Shown piece after piece: positions 7,135-15,153 of a stretch of DNA of 64,000 bases. How positions within the stretch are numbered: position 1 is the first letter of the stretch; every line of letters starts with the position of its first letter. The DNA lies in the NCBI GenBank assembly GCA_016711345.1, contig JADJTD010000001.1:682001-746000 (forward strand), given 5' to 3'. Position numbers and translations under genes: made by a program. The notes under the pieces are model-generated. The model did no database searches. It was given only the letters and a program-made list of their open reading frames with translations, and was not told where the DNA came from. This DNA comes from Chloracidobacterium sp. (GTDB taxonomy: Bacteria; Acidobacteriota; Blastocatellia; Pyrinomonadales; Pyrinomonadaceae).

Positions 7135-8598
7135 TTATTTCACTTTTTCCCAGCCGCTAATAAAATTCTTCTTCGCCATCTCGTCGAAAAATTTGCGAGC
7201 TGTCTTTTCATTATTTGAGATCTTCATGTCGCGTTCAAGCGGATTTTGCCTGTTCGGGCTAAAGTCGGTGAGGTAAACAACATAACCCGGAAACTCGCCG
7301 CGATCGGTTTTGTTGGTTTTCCATAGCAGCAATTTACGAACCATCTTGTTGCCCTTCATCATTTTTACATACACGGTTCGCTCAAGTATCTCGCTCGCCG
7401 GATCTTCGTCCGCATGAGCGCTTTTGTCGGATTCCAGAACATCGACGAGATCGGTCACTTGGCTGATATTTGCATCCTCAGGAATCGCTTCCTTGTCATC
7501 ACGCATCCGTATAAATTGCGGCGAGATCACACTCACGAGCGGCATGCGCGTCAAGGCAGAATATCGCTTCCCGTCCCAATCAAGCACCATTCTTTTTACC
7601 GGCCCTCCGCGAGCGCGTTCGACGATCATATCAAGGCAGGTAATTTCTATCACAGGCCCGGGACGTATCATTTCATAAGCGACATAGTCATTATTCACCG
7701 CTACATAATCAGACGGAACGATGCGTTTTTTAAGGTCGGCGGCGATCGTTTTTCGATCTTCATCAGTAAATCCTCCGCCAACGCGCGTGAATTCGTGAAA
7801 CGTCCCGTCATTACGCACAACCGCAACAAGCAGATCGTGCAGCAGACCTTTGCGACCTTCCTCACCTTCCGAATATCCGATGATCGCAACATCAAGAGTG
7901 TGCCGCGACTTGATCTTGAACCAACCGGCCTGATCATGCCGCACAACGACGCCTTCGGAGCCTTCACCGACGACCCAATCTGTGAAATATTCCAACACAG
8001 CATCGACCTTGTCCGTTTTGTGATGCTCAGCGGGATGAACTCGCTTGCCTTTGCCAAACCATTTTGTGAGCAAAGAAAAAACCTTTGCGGCTTCGGTTAT
8101 CGAATCGCCGTCGGCATCGACCAAGTCATAAACCGCAAGCCCTATCTTCTCCAGTTGCTCTTTCGACGACGGCGAACGCAAAACGCGCACAACCTGCTGA
8201 ACCGGATGAGCTTTCGTAGCATCTTCTTTTACATAAAGCTCCGCACCAAAAATGCATGATTTGACCATCGCTTTTTTCAAAAGCTCTTCAGCTTCTTCAT
8301 AACACGGCAAGCCGACACGAACCGTTCCGCCAGGGTTTACCGAGATGATCTTTTTTCCATCAAAAAAGACCAACGCCATCTCACCGTCGTATTTGCGGCT
8401 GACAAACATTCCGCGCGCTTTTGGCAACTTGAAAATATCTTCGGACGGCAGGGCTCGCATCAGGCCGCTAATCTTGCGCTTGTATTCCTGCGCCCTTATG
8501 TGCAGCGACGGATCAGCAAGATCAGTCACCTTGCCTATGCAATAACCGAATTTGCACGTAAATTTCTTTTTATCGAAATCAAGATTCATCCGTCGCAA
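7135..8598 (-). CDS. ATP-dependent DNA ligase with extra C-terminal domain
   Basis: This 487-residue protein carries the nucleotidyltransferase ligase motifs in order: motif I RKYDGE with adenylated K69, motif III FGAELY (117-122), motif IIIa AVYDLVD near 155-161, motif IV EGVVVR (215-220) and motif V WFKIK (226-230). An OB-fold region follows and ends near PQFIRMRDDK, like motif VI. Residues about 370-487 form an additional domain (acidic linker, then YVKMMKG, KLLLWKTNK, a PLERD segment and a final GW) that I do not recognise. The start overlaps the preceding gene by 20 bases; M4 is an alternative start. It would seal DNA nicks or breaks with ATP. It probably works with the primase-HAD protein encoded next. 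Confidence 0.85.
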   Translation of the reverse strand: MRRMNLDFDKKKFTCKFGYCIGKVTDLADPSLHIRAQEYKRKISGLMRALPSEDIFKLPKARGMFVSRKYDGEMALVFFDGKKIISVNPGGTVRVGLPCYEEAEELLKKAMVKSCIFGAELYVKEDATKAHPVQQVVRVLRSPSSKEQLEKIGLAVYDLVDADGDSITEAAKVFSLLTKWFGKGKRVHPAEHHKTDKVDAVLEYFTDWVVGEGSEGVVVRHDQAGWFKIKSRHTLDVAIIGYSEGEEGRKGLLHDLLVAVVRNDGTFHEFTRVGGGFTDEDRKTIAADLKKRIVPSDYVAVNNDYVAYEMIRPGPVIEITCLDMIVERARGGPVKRMVLDWDGKRYSALTRMPLVSVISPQFIRMRDDKEAIPEDANISQVTDLVDVLESDKSAHADEDPASEILERTVYVKMMKGNKMVRKLLLWKTNKTDRGEFPGYVVYLTDFSPNRQNPLERDMKISNNEKTARKFFDEMAKKNFISGWEKVK

Positions 8599-9292
8599 GC
8601 CCCTTTGGTTTTTTCAGTTCCATATTCGATAAATGAAGGATCAGGCAATACGCATCACCTTTAATGCGGCCTTCCAGAAACGCGTTGTAAGGTTTGCCGC
8701 CGCGGTTCATCACGAGCGGTTCGTTACCTTTTTCCCCACCGCGAACGAGCAGCAGCGCATTTCGTTTGTCCAGATCTTTCGCCATCTCATACAAAAAATC
8801 AAACGTCAGGCCGTTTATATGGACGAGCTGCTTTTTATTTGTAAACACAAACCGGTGAGCGGCTTCTTCTTTCTTAATAAACTTCCCCGTCCAGCGCATC
8901 GGAAACTCGCCATTCATATTTTGAGGTTCTTTCTTGCGCGGCCTGCGCTCGCGAACCGTGCCGTCAGGGTTGTAGATCACTTCGATCTCTTCGACCAGAT
9001 GAATAATGCCTTTCTTGGTCACATACACTCTCGCCATATCGGTCAGAAACATTCCAAACGCTTCGATGTCGATCTCTGGATCTTCTTTAATAAGGGCCTC
9101 AGCAACCTTGTCCAGCTTTTTCTTTTTCGCAAGCAACTCCGGCAGATCGTGCAATACGTCAGTCTTTAATAATTTGCGGGTTGAAACCGGACGGCCTTTC
9201 GCATCCGTGTAGCGAATCTCGCGTTTTGGATTGAGCGCCTCTGTAGCTACAACGGCATCACGATTCTTAGGATTAGTAATATTGATCGGCAT
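8579..9292 (-). CDS. Unrecognised protein of the ligase/primase operon (237 aa)
   Basis: This soluble, basic 237-residue protein has no signal peptide or membrane segment. It is rich in Lys and Arg (KKKKLDK near 56-62, and RERRPRKKEP near 133). It has alternating strands such as MARVYVTKKGIIHLVEEIEVIY and an ending with FLEGRIKGDAYCLILHLSNM. Its start lies 3 bases after the stop of the 203-aa gene and its end overlaps the ligase gene by 20 bases, so translation is coupled. Charge and context suggest a DNA-binding or scaffolding partner for ligase and primase. I find no Ku, PE or nuclease motif. The function is unknown. Confidence 0.7.
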   Translation of the reverse strand: MPINITNPKNRDAVVATEALNPKREIRYTDAKGRPVSTRKLLKTDVLHDLPELLAKKKKLDKVAEALIKEDPEIDIEAFGMFLTDMARVYVTKKGIIHLVEEIEVIYNPDGTVRERRPRKKEPQNMNGEFPMRWTGKFIKKEEAAHRFVFTNKKQLVHINGLTFDFLYEMAKDLDKRNALLLVRGGEKGNEPLVMNRGGKPYNAFLEGRIKGDAYCLILHLSNMELKKPKGLATDES

Positions 9293-9295
9293 AGT

Positions 9296-9907
9296 TTATA
9301 AAAGATCAAAATCAATATCGTCCGCTGAGATCTCTTCTTCCTCGGCTGACTCTAAAATGGCAGCCTGATTGAGCTTTACAAATTCGAACTCAGCCTGTTT
9401 TCCAACGACCATAAAAGCCTCACCGCCGACGCCGATCAAAAACGCATTGTCGTATTCGATACCGCCGCGCCAGCTAAAGGAAAACGTAAAAATGCGTTCT
9501 GTTGAAAGATGATCGTGCAATTCGGAAATATCGGCGTCCTCGTGCGGTCCGACAATGTAAACGTTCTTCACAACTTGTGTGAAGTAATCCTCAACGGTGG
9601 CAGGTTTGAGAATGTTCGTCTGATTGAATGATGATGGAACCTGTTCGATCTTTTCGCCGTCGATAGTGATCGGCAAAAGATCGTTTCGATCAACCGAATC
9701 GCCCTTGTCGGTAACCGTCGCGAGCGCCGTGCCGCCTTTGTCGATCAAAGTCTTGCCGTCCGCCGCCAGAACTCGCAGCGAAGCCTCGCGGCCTTTCTCG
9801 TCAAACGCCTCGATCTCGACACGTCCGTAAAGTTTGTCGCGGTCGATCTTTACGAGCGTAACCGGAAATTCTGTGCCGTCAAGCGAAAGGACCAGTGCTC
9901 TTGCCAT
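9296..9907 (-). CDS. Unrecognised protein, first gene of the ligase/primase operon (203 aa)
   Basis: This 203-residue soluble protein is predicted to be largely beta-structured. It starts with ARALVLSLDGTEFPVTLVKI and continues with strands such as LYGRVEIEAFDEKGREASL. The last 20 residues are strongly acidic (AEEEEISADDIDFDLL), which resembles a protein-interaction tail. The first residues, MARAL and a short VPV-like strand, recall the opening of bacterial Ku only vaguely, and the length and later motifs do not fit. It opens the operon, 100 bp downstream of an intrinsic terminator-like hairpin. The function is unknown; a role in recognising DNA ends or assembling the complex is a guess from context. 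Confidence 0.68.
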   Translation of the reverse strand: MARALVLSLDGTEFPVTLVKIDRDKLYGRVEIEAFDEKGREASLRVLAADGKTLIDKGGTALATVTDKGDSVDRNDLLPITIDGEKIEQVPSSFNQTNILKPATVEDYFTQVVKNVYIVGPHEDADISELHDHLSTERIFTFSFSWRGGIEYDNAFLIGVGGEAFMVVGKQAEFEFVKLNQAAILESAEEEEISADDIDFDLL

Positions 9908-10008
9908 ACCTCAAAATTTATCCAAAAGAACAACTTAATCGAATAATATATTATACCCGCAGTCGCTGTAAATCTATGAAAAATAAGCTGTTCATAGAGA
10001 TCAAATAC

Positions 10009-10043
10009 AAAAAAGGTGTCTTTCTCGATTTGAAAAAGACACC
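10009..10043 (-). terminator. Intrinsic terminator-like hairpin in the leader of the ligase/primase operon
   Basis: On the minus strand GGTGTCTTT and AAAGACACC form a perfect 9-bp stem (10015-10023 with 10035-10043), followed by six T residues (10009-10014). It is oriented toward the operon and lies about 100 bp before its first start codon. No minus-strand gene lies upstream to be terminated, since the next gene runs the other way. It may therefore be an attenuator, or the end of a short leader RNA started around 10050-10200. Confidence 0.6.
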
Positions 10044-10274
10044 GTAGAACACGCGTTAAGCGTCAGTATAAAAGAAAAATGATAAGTTCATCATAGCCAG
10101 ATCACATCTGTGCTTTTGTATGAAAGACTACAAATCGAAAAAAAACTTCTATGCCCCTATTGAAAAAGTCGTATATGATATTAGCAACTAGCTGATTGTT
10201 TTTATCATCAATCTTCCCGAAGGCTTAGGCCGTCATCTTTAGACATTTTGTCAAAATCACTTGCCGGAGGACAT
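10044..10274. other. Divergent intergenic region with putative promoters
   Basis: With 9908-10043 this makes a 367-bp gap between divergent genes. It is AT-rich. On the minus strand a TATACT box sits near 10060-10070, which could drive the ligase operon or a short leader RNA. On the plus strand an AT-rich segment near 10160-10185 (TTGAAA and TATGAT, but with too short a spacer) may hold the promoter of the exported protein gene. These are weak calls. Confidence 0.25.
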
Positions 10275-11078
10275 ATGAGTTTCAAATCCAGATCTTTGCA
10301 GATAATCTGCGCGGTGACCCTTATCACGACATTGGCGACATTCGCCTTTGCAGACACAATACGCTTTAAAGATGGCAGTATTATTAAAGGACGTATCGCG
10401 AGTTTTAGCGGCGGAAAATTTGTGATTGATATTGGTGAAGGGGCCCGGCTTCGGCAGCTTACCTTTGAAGCCGACGAGATCGAATCGATTACATTCGACA
10501 ATACGGCCGCGCAAACTTCCAAGCCTGCGTCCGTGCCGGCGTCATACGCCAAAACGGAACAAAAGCCGCCAACTCCGCCGCAAGTGATCGTTACAGACAC
10601 CACCAGGTCCGGCCAAACACAAACGTCGACACTACCTAAGCCACAACCTCAAACATCGTCACAGCCTCGCCCCACCGTGTCCAGCTCAAAGGTTCCGCCG
10701 ATCGAATGGAGCACAAAGGTTCTCGCCGACAATACTTCAAACGGCTGGACAAATGCGGGTTGGGTCGTAAAGAAAGGACAGCGGATAAAGATCACCGGCG
10801 AAGGCAGCGTTTCGCTCGGCAAAGGCCAAACCTGTTCGCCTTCCGGCATCTCGGAACTCGAAGATGATAAGAAGTTGATCAAAAGCGTTCCGACAGGAGC
10901 TCTCATCGCTGTCATCGGCGATGATAACAACGAATTCATCTACATCGGTGCCGAACGCGAATTTACCGCAACACGCGATGGCACACTTTTCCTCGGCATC
11001 AACGAAGGCAATCTCAACGACAACTCCGGCTCGTTTAATGTAAAGATCGAGATCATTCCCAACGGCGACATCAAATAA
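10275..11078 (+). CDS. Exported protein with C-terminal LecA (PA-IL)-like domain
   Basis: I place the start at ATG 10275, four bases after a GGAGG ribosome site (10266-10270), giving 267 residues. A Sec signal peptide (to about LATFAFA) is followed by a short domain with DTIRFKDGSIIKGRIASF, common in acidobacterial exported proteins. Then comes a Pro/Thr/Gln-rich linker (about 85-135). The last 120 residues match the LecA/PA-IL galactose-binding lectin fold by pattern: DNTSNGWTNAGWVVKKGQ, PTGALIAVIGD, YIGAEREFTATRDGTL, LGINEGNLNDNSG. The N-x-G and asparagine residues near NDNSG would be the calcium/sugar site. It is probably a periplasmic or surface carbohydrate-binding protein. The fold call is fairly good; the sugar is unknown. 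Confidence 0.75.
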   Translation: MSFKSRSLQIICAVTLITTLATFAFADTIRFKDGSIIKGRIASFSGGKFVIDIGEGARLRQLTFEADEIESITFDNTAAQTSKPASVPASYAKTEQKPPTPPQVIVTDTTRSGQTQTSTLPKPQPQTSSQPRPTVSSSKVPPIEWSTKVLADNTSNGWTNAGWVVKKGQRIKITGEGSVSLGKGQTCSPSGISELEDDKKLIKSVPTGALIAVIGDDNNEFIYIGAEREFTATRDGTLFLGINEGNLNDNSGSFNVKIEIIPNGDIK

Positions 11079-11224
11079 TGGGGTCAAGTTAAAGCAGCGG
11101 AAGAACGCTCGTCCTCGCGAACACCAAAATTGCCGGTTTATTCAATTCGTTCGCTTTTTCTTGATAATATCCAACTAAAGACGGACACTAGGTATCTAAA
11201 CTTACAGATTTGTCCGTGTTGGAT

Positions 11225-12508
11225 ATGAGTATGGCTAACTTCAAGTTTTTGCGGGAATTATTCGCAATCTTTACGATATTGTTGCAATCGTTGGCCTTCA
11301 CTGGTTATGCCGCTGCTCAGTCGAAGCCGCAGAAAGTAGAACGGCCGACCAGTGAAGGCAAAAAGAACACTCGCCCTGTTCCATTGTCGCCTGAAGAGCA
11401 AAAAAAGGCGGACGAAGAAAAAAAACGTTTAGAAGAAGAGAAGAATGCAGTTGTCGATGACACCGTCGAGAAGATCGACACCAACATTGTCAGCGTCGAG
11501 GCCGTCGTTTATAACAAAAAAACGGGCCAGATAATCAACGGCTTGAAGAAAGAGAATTTTGCGATCTTTGAGAATGGCGTCAAGCAGAACATCTCAAACT
11601 TCGCAACGCCGGAATCGCCTATCACAGTTACGCTCGTTGTAGAGTACAGCCGGTGGAGCGAAGCCTTTGGCCGTGCCGGCGGCGGACGTTTCGAGCCGGG
11701 CTATTACGAGGTCGTTCGTCCGGTCGCAGAGTTTTTGACGCGTTTCATCAAGCCGCCTAACGATTATGCATCAGTTATAGCATTCGACCTGCGGCCCACG
11801 CCGATAACAGACTTTACAAACGACCCACGAAGGATTAGCGATACCATAAACATCCTGCTTCGCAATTCGCCTGCCTTTACTGAAAATAATCTTTATGATT
11901 CGCTGAAATTTGCACTCGTCGGCGGCAAGGCCGATTCAGTCGTGTTGGAAAATTCAAAATCAGAAACATCCGATTACGAAGGCATGGTCGCGGTCAAATC
12001 AAGGCGAAAGGCGATCTTGCTTGTGGCTTCGGGGATCAATACGTTTAGCAAGACCAACTTCGACGAGGTCCGCCGGACGATACAGGAAACAGGAATTCCG
12101 ATCTATATCATCAGTACCGGCAACCTTTACTGCAAAAAATACTGCGATTATCTCGACCCTTCGCGAGTGATGGTCGGCACACCTGACAGACTCGACTTTG
12201 CACAAGCGCAAAACGTGATGGACACTTTCGCAAAAGAAACCGGCGGCATGCACTTTCCTATGACATTTCCGAGCGAGATCCCGGGTTACTTAAATTCGAT
12301 CAACGCGATGCTTCGCAGCCAATACTCGCTTGCCTACGACCTTGCCGAAGGCCATGTGGCGGGCAAGAAATATAAGCTTGAAGTCAAGGTCGATGTGGAC
12401 GGAGACGGAATTTACGACGAAAAGGCATATGTCGTCCAGCATAAGCCTTTCTACACGACGCCGAAAGCCGAAGTGCCGAAGCAGAAAGTGCAGAAGCCAG
12501 CACGTTAG
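11225..12508 (+). CDS. VWFA-related exported protein (acidobacterial type)
   Basis: The start is uncertain: in-frame TTG 11210, ATG 11225 and ATG 11231 are possible and none has a clear ribosome site. About 427 residues from 11225. A signal peptide (ending near YAAAQS) is followed by a charged Lys/Glu stretch. A VWFA-like domain follows, beginning with IVSVEAVVYNKKTG and continuing with LKKENFAIFENGVKQ and ITVTLVVEYSRW. This is the layout of the VWFA-related acidobacterial domain family (TIGR03436 type). The DxSxS metal motif is replaced by EYSRW, so metal binding is doubtful. The final residues VQKPAR and the stop codon lie within a copy of the dispersed palindromic repeat. Its role is probably extracellular protein interaction. 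Confidence 0.83.
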   Translation: MSMANFKFLRELFAIFTILLQSLAFTGYAAAQSKPQKVERPTSEGKKNTRPVPLSPEEQKKADEEKKRLEEEKNAVVDDTVEKIDTNIVSVEAVVYNKKTGQIINGLKKENFAIFENGVKQNISNFATPESPITVTLVVEYSRWSEAFGRAGGGRFEPGYYEVVRPVAEFLTRFIKPPNDYASVIAFDLRPTPITDFTNDPRRISDTINILLRNSPAFTENNLYDSLKFALVGGKADSVVLENSKSETSDYEGMVAVKSRRKAILLVASGINTFSKTNFDEVRRTIQETGIPIYIISTGNLYCKKYCDYLDPSRVMVGTPDRLDFAQAQNVMDTFAKETGGMHFPMTFPSEIPGYLNSINAMLRSQYSLAYDLAEGHVAGKKYKLEVKVDVDGDGIYDEKAYVVQHKPFYTTPKAEVPKQKVQKPAR

Positions 12509-12526
12509 TAAGGGCTTAACTCAATT
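12490..12526 (+). repeat. Partial copy of the dispersed palindromic repeat, across a stop codon
   Basis: The sequence GCAGAAGCCAGCACGTTAG followed by TAAGGGCTTAACTCAATTC is a left-half copy of the family described at 28078-28153. It supplies the last codons and the TAG stop of the VWFA gene. Confidence 0.6.
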
Positions 12527-12574
12527 CTAACTGAACAAACAACTTCCGCAAGGCCATTCTTTCTGTTAGCCTAA

Positions 12575-14470
12575 ATGTTTGTTGACGATATGAGCAAACG
12601 CATTATCGAGAGCTATAAAAAGAAGCTCGCCTCTGAAGAAGGCTATGTGCTTTCGCGCGAGCGAGGGCTGCGAATTGCGCTTTGCTATCCAAATACTCAC
12701 GCGATCGGCATGGCAAATCTCGGGCTTCATACGATGTATGAGCTTTTCAATTCGATCCCTGACGTTGTTTGCGAACGAGCTTTTCTGCCCGATAGCGATG
12801 AACTAAAAGAGTACGAAAAATCTGGCACGCCCCTGATGTCGCTCGAAACCCAGTCGCGTGTGAAAGGGTTTGATGTTGTCGCGTTTTCGATCTCCTTCGA
12901 GACCGATTATCTAAACATGGCGCGAATGCTGCAGCTTTCGGGCATTCCCGTCTGGGCCGAAGAGCGAAATGAAGATCATCCGCTCGTCATCATGGGCGGA
13001 GCAGCATCGTTCCTTAATCCTGAACCAATAGCAGATTTCACAGATATCATCGCAGTCGGCGAAGGCGAGATCCTTGCGTTTCAACTCGTTGACGCAATTG
13101 TCGAAAATGAGTCAAAGGCCGACATTTTGCTTAGCCTCGCGAAGATCGGTCGCGGCTTTTATGTGCCGTCACTCTACGATGTTATTTATAACGAAGACGG
13201 TACAGTTTTCGATTATGTGCCGAATGAGAAAGGCGTTCCAAAACGTGTTGGCCGAGCGCTTGCATCCGTAAATCCTAAGGAAGGCACGCTCCGGCGCGCA
13301 CTCAAACGCGGTGAGACCGAACTCGCGGATTTTCTGCTCAGCCAAGATACGTTTTGTCCTTCGACCGCTATTTGGTCACCGGAAGCGGAGATGGGCGACC
13401 GCCTGTTAGTAGAAATTTCTCGCGGCTGCTCACAAGGCTGTCGCTTCTGCTGGGCAGGTTACAATTACTATCCGCCGCGTGTCGTACCTGCCAAAGATAT
13501 TCTCGACAAAGCTCGCGAATGGCGAAGCAAAACTAACAAGATCGGCCTCGTCTCGACAGCAGTCTGCGATCACCCTGAAATCTCGACGATTCTTAGAGAA
13601 TTGCGTGCGATGGATTACCGCATTTCTGTTTCGTCGTTGCGGCTCGATCAGATCTCTGACGAATTGCTCGACGCTCTTGTCGAATCGCGCGACCAGCAGA
13701 TCGCCGTCGCACCCGAAACAGGTTCCGACCGACTTCGCCGCGTAATAAATAAGAACCTCACAAACGACGAGATCGTCGATATCTGCGGCGCCGTCTTTGA
13801 TCGCGGAATGCTTACCGTCAAACTTTATATGATGGTCGGCCTGCCTACCGAGACCGACGAAGACCTCGACGAAATGTTTGTTCTGGTCACGCGAATAAGG
13901 GACCGCATGCTCGAAGCCGGAAAAAAATTCGGACGTGCGGGCAAGATCATACCTTCGCTAAACGGCCTCGTTCCCAAACCAAACACGCCGCTCCAATGGG
14001 ATGCGATCTGTGGCGAAAAAGAATTAAAACGCCGCATCAAATACGTCTGCAAAGGCTTGAGCAAGATCTCAAACGTCGAGGTTCGTTATATGTCGGCACG
14101 CATCGCACACGAACAGGCTCTGTATTCATCAGGCGACCGCACAGTTTCAAAAGCGATCGAAGCTGCCGCACGATTCAATGGCGACCTCAATCGCGCACTT
14201 CGCGAAACAGGCATCGACGCCGCATTTCACACATCAAGAGATCGAAGCTACGATGAATTTCTCCCATGGTCGATAGTCGATTCGGGATTGTCGTTCGAAT
14301 TCCTAAAAACCGAACACGAAAAAGCCCTCGAATCTCTCTCAAGCCTTCCCTGCCCCGCAGTAGAAAAATGCACGACGTGCGGAGTCTGCCCAACAACCTG
14401 GCTAGCCGACGCTCCCGAAGCTCTTATCAAGATCCAGCCGCTCAAGATTCAACAAGCCTTGGCCCTTTGA
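12575..14470 (+). CDS. B12-binding-domain radical SAM protein
   Basis: This 631-residue protein has an N-terminal cobalamin-binding-like domain (about 30-180, with LRIALCYPN, LGLHTMYELF and MGGAASFLNPEPIA). A radical SAM core follows, with the cluster cysteines C285, C289 and C292 in RGCSQGCRFC. Later features are APETGSDRLRRVINK and a PKPNTPLQW segment. The C-terminal region ends in a Cys pair, CTTCGVCPTTW. This order matches the TIGR03960-type B12-binding radical SAM family of unknown reaction. In many genomes that family is fused or adjacent to a DUF2344 protein; none is seen here. M6 (12590) is an alternative start. It is expected to be a cytosolic 4Fe-4S enzyme; its substrate, possibly RNA or a cofactor, is unknown. 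Confidence 0.88.
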   Translation: MFVDDMSKRIIESYKKKLASEEGYVLSRERGLRIALCYPNTHAIGMANLGLHTMYELFNSIPDVVCERAFLPDSDELKEYEKSGTPLMSLETQSRVKGFDVVAFSISFETDYLNMARMLQLSGIPVWAEERNEDHPLVIMGGAASFLNPEPIADFTDIIAVGEGEILAFQLVDAIVENESKADILLSLAKIGRGFYVPSLYDVIYNEDGTVFDYVPNEKGVPKRVGRALASVNPKEGTLRRALKRGETELADFLLSQDTFCPSTAIWSPEAEMGDRLLVEISRGCSQGCRFCWAGYNYYPPRVVPAKDILDKAREWRSKTNKIGLVSTAVCDHPEISTILRELRAMDYRISVSSLRLDQISDELLDALVESRDQQIAVAPETGSDRLRRVINKNLTNDEIVDICGAVFDRGMLTVKLYMMVGLPTETDEDLDEMFVLVTRIRDRMLEAGKKFGRAGKIIPSLNGLVPKPNTPLQWDAICGEKELKRRIKYVCKGLSKISNVEVRYMSARIAHEQALYSSGDRTVSKAIEAAARFNGDLNRALRETGIDAAFHTSRDRSYDEFLPWSIVDSGLSFEFLKTEHEKALESLSSLPCPAVEKCTTCGVCPTTWLADAPEALIKIQPLKIQQALAL

Positions 14471-14500
14471 GATGTTTCATCCAGTCATTTCATCTCAAAT

Positions 14501-14599
14501 TTTGACTCCAGACGCTACACATTCAACACGCCCACGCCCTTCATTAGCTTCGTTGATAATATTACCGATGCCGACTTCATCGCGGAGCCGTTCGAATAA
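14501..14599 (+). pseudogene. Remnant of a carboxypeptidase-regulatory-like C-terminus
   Basis: The plus strand reads FDSRRYTFNTPTPFISF, then VDNITDADFIAEPFE and a TAA stop. This closely matches the end of the 1743-residue surface protein at 34497 (RRYTFSTP, TDNVVDADFIAEPQE). No start codon, ribosome site or preceding domain exists. It is therefore the decayed 3' end of a lost gene of the same surface-protein type, lying next to a palindromic repeat copy. Confidence 0.6.
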
Positions 14600-14603
14600 A
14601 ATG

Positions 14604-14676
14604 CGAAAGCCCGCACGTAAGTAAGGGCGATACATTCAACATTGAGTGTACCGCCCTTACTCACGTACGCGCCTTT
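14604..14676. repeat. Dispersed palindromic repeat copy (near full length)
   Basis: CGAAAGCCCGCACGTAAGTA and AGGGCGATACATTCAA form the left arm. GAGTGTACCGCCCTTACTCA and CGTACGCGCC form the right arm, with a CATT centre. It lies between the radical SAM gene and the minus-strand gene at 14709. Confidence 0.75.
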
Positions 14677-14708
14677 GTAACTGATTTAACCGCGTCGTTT
14701 CGGGAAAT

Positions 14709-15116
14709 CTACTGTTTCAGCAAAAATCCTGATGGTGTTGCGGTGTGGTCGAATTGGTAAGCGTAGCGGTAGATTCCAAACGGCAGAATATCGACCTGTT
14801 TTACATAGGCAACGCGCGCGGTTAGCACATTTCCATTAAGTTTTACGTCCATAATGGCGTCGGTAGGGATATTATTTTGCACGATCGCTTTTTGGATGCG
14901 AGTCTTTACATTATCAACTGGATTTACCTTTCCCGGTAAGGCGAGTCCCTGTAAAACCGCGGTACTCATTTCGGATTTCAAACTCTCCGCATCGTAAGCC
15001 GTCGGAATATAATTAAACCCGGCATGACCCGTAAGTATAATAATAACAAGGGTTATCGCAAATTTGACACCTGCGCTTCCCCGTTCGGAAGGGCGTTTTG
15101 TTGCTAAGTTATTCAT
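14709..15116 (-). CDS. Small single-pass membrane protein, DUF4845-like
   Basis: This 135-residue protein has a basic N-terminus (TKRPSERGS), one hydrophobic helix (about 17-38, VKFAITLVIIILTGHAGF) and an extracytoplasmic part. The rest includes IPTAYDAESLKSEMSTAVLQ, a predicted helix with VKTRIQKAIVQNNIP, and strands VKLNGNVLTARVAYVKQVD. This resembles the DUF4845 or TadE-like small pilin-type membrane proteins by layout: one helix, then an alpha/beta tail. It lies downstream of aroB on the same strand with a 37-bp gap, so it may be co-transcribed. The function is unknown. Confidence 0.6.
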   Translation of the reverse strand: MNNLATKRPSERGSAGVKFAITLVIIILTGHAGFNYIPTAYDAESLKSEMSTAVLQGLALPGKVNPVDNVKTRIQKAIVQNNIPTDAIMDVKLNGNVLTARVAYVKQVDILPFGIYRYAYQFDHTATPSGFLLKQ

Positions 15117-15153
15117 CTTTATTATCTCCTGAGAGAAGATCGGCCTTATGTGG

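Noticed and set aside
7414..8259. Plus-strand 281-codon ORF opposite the DNA ligase gene
   Set aside because: It is the shadow of the ligase frame; translation is His/Arg/Phe-rich with no family motif.
9296..9907. First ligase-operon gene as a Ku homologue
   Set aside because: It starts MARAL and has a short FPVTLV strand like Ku's opening, but later Ku core motifs and length do not match. Left as unknown.
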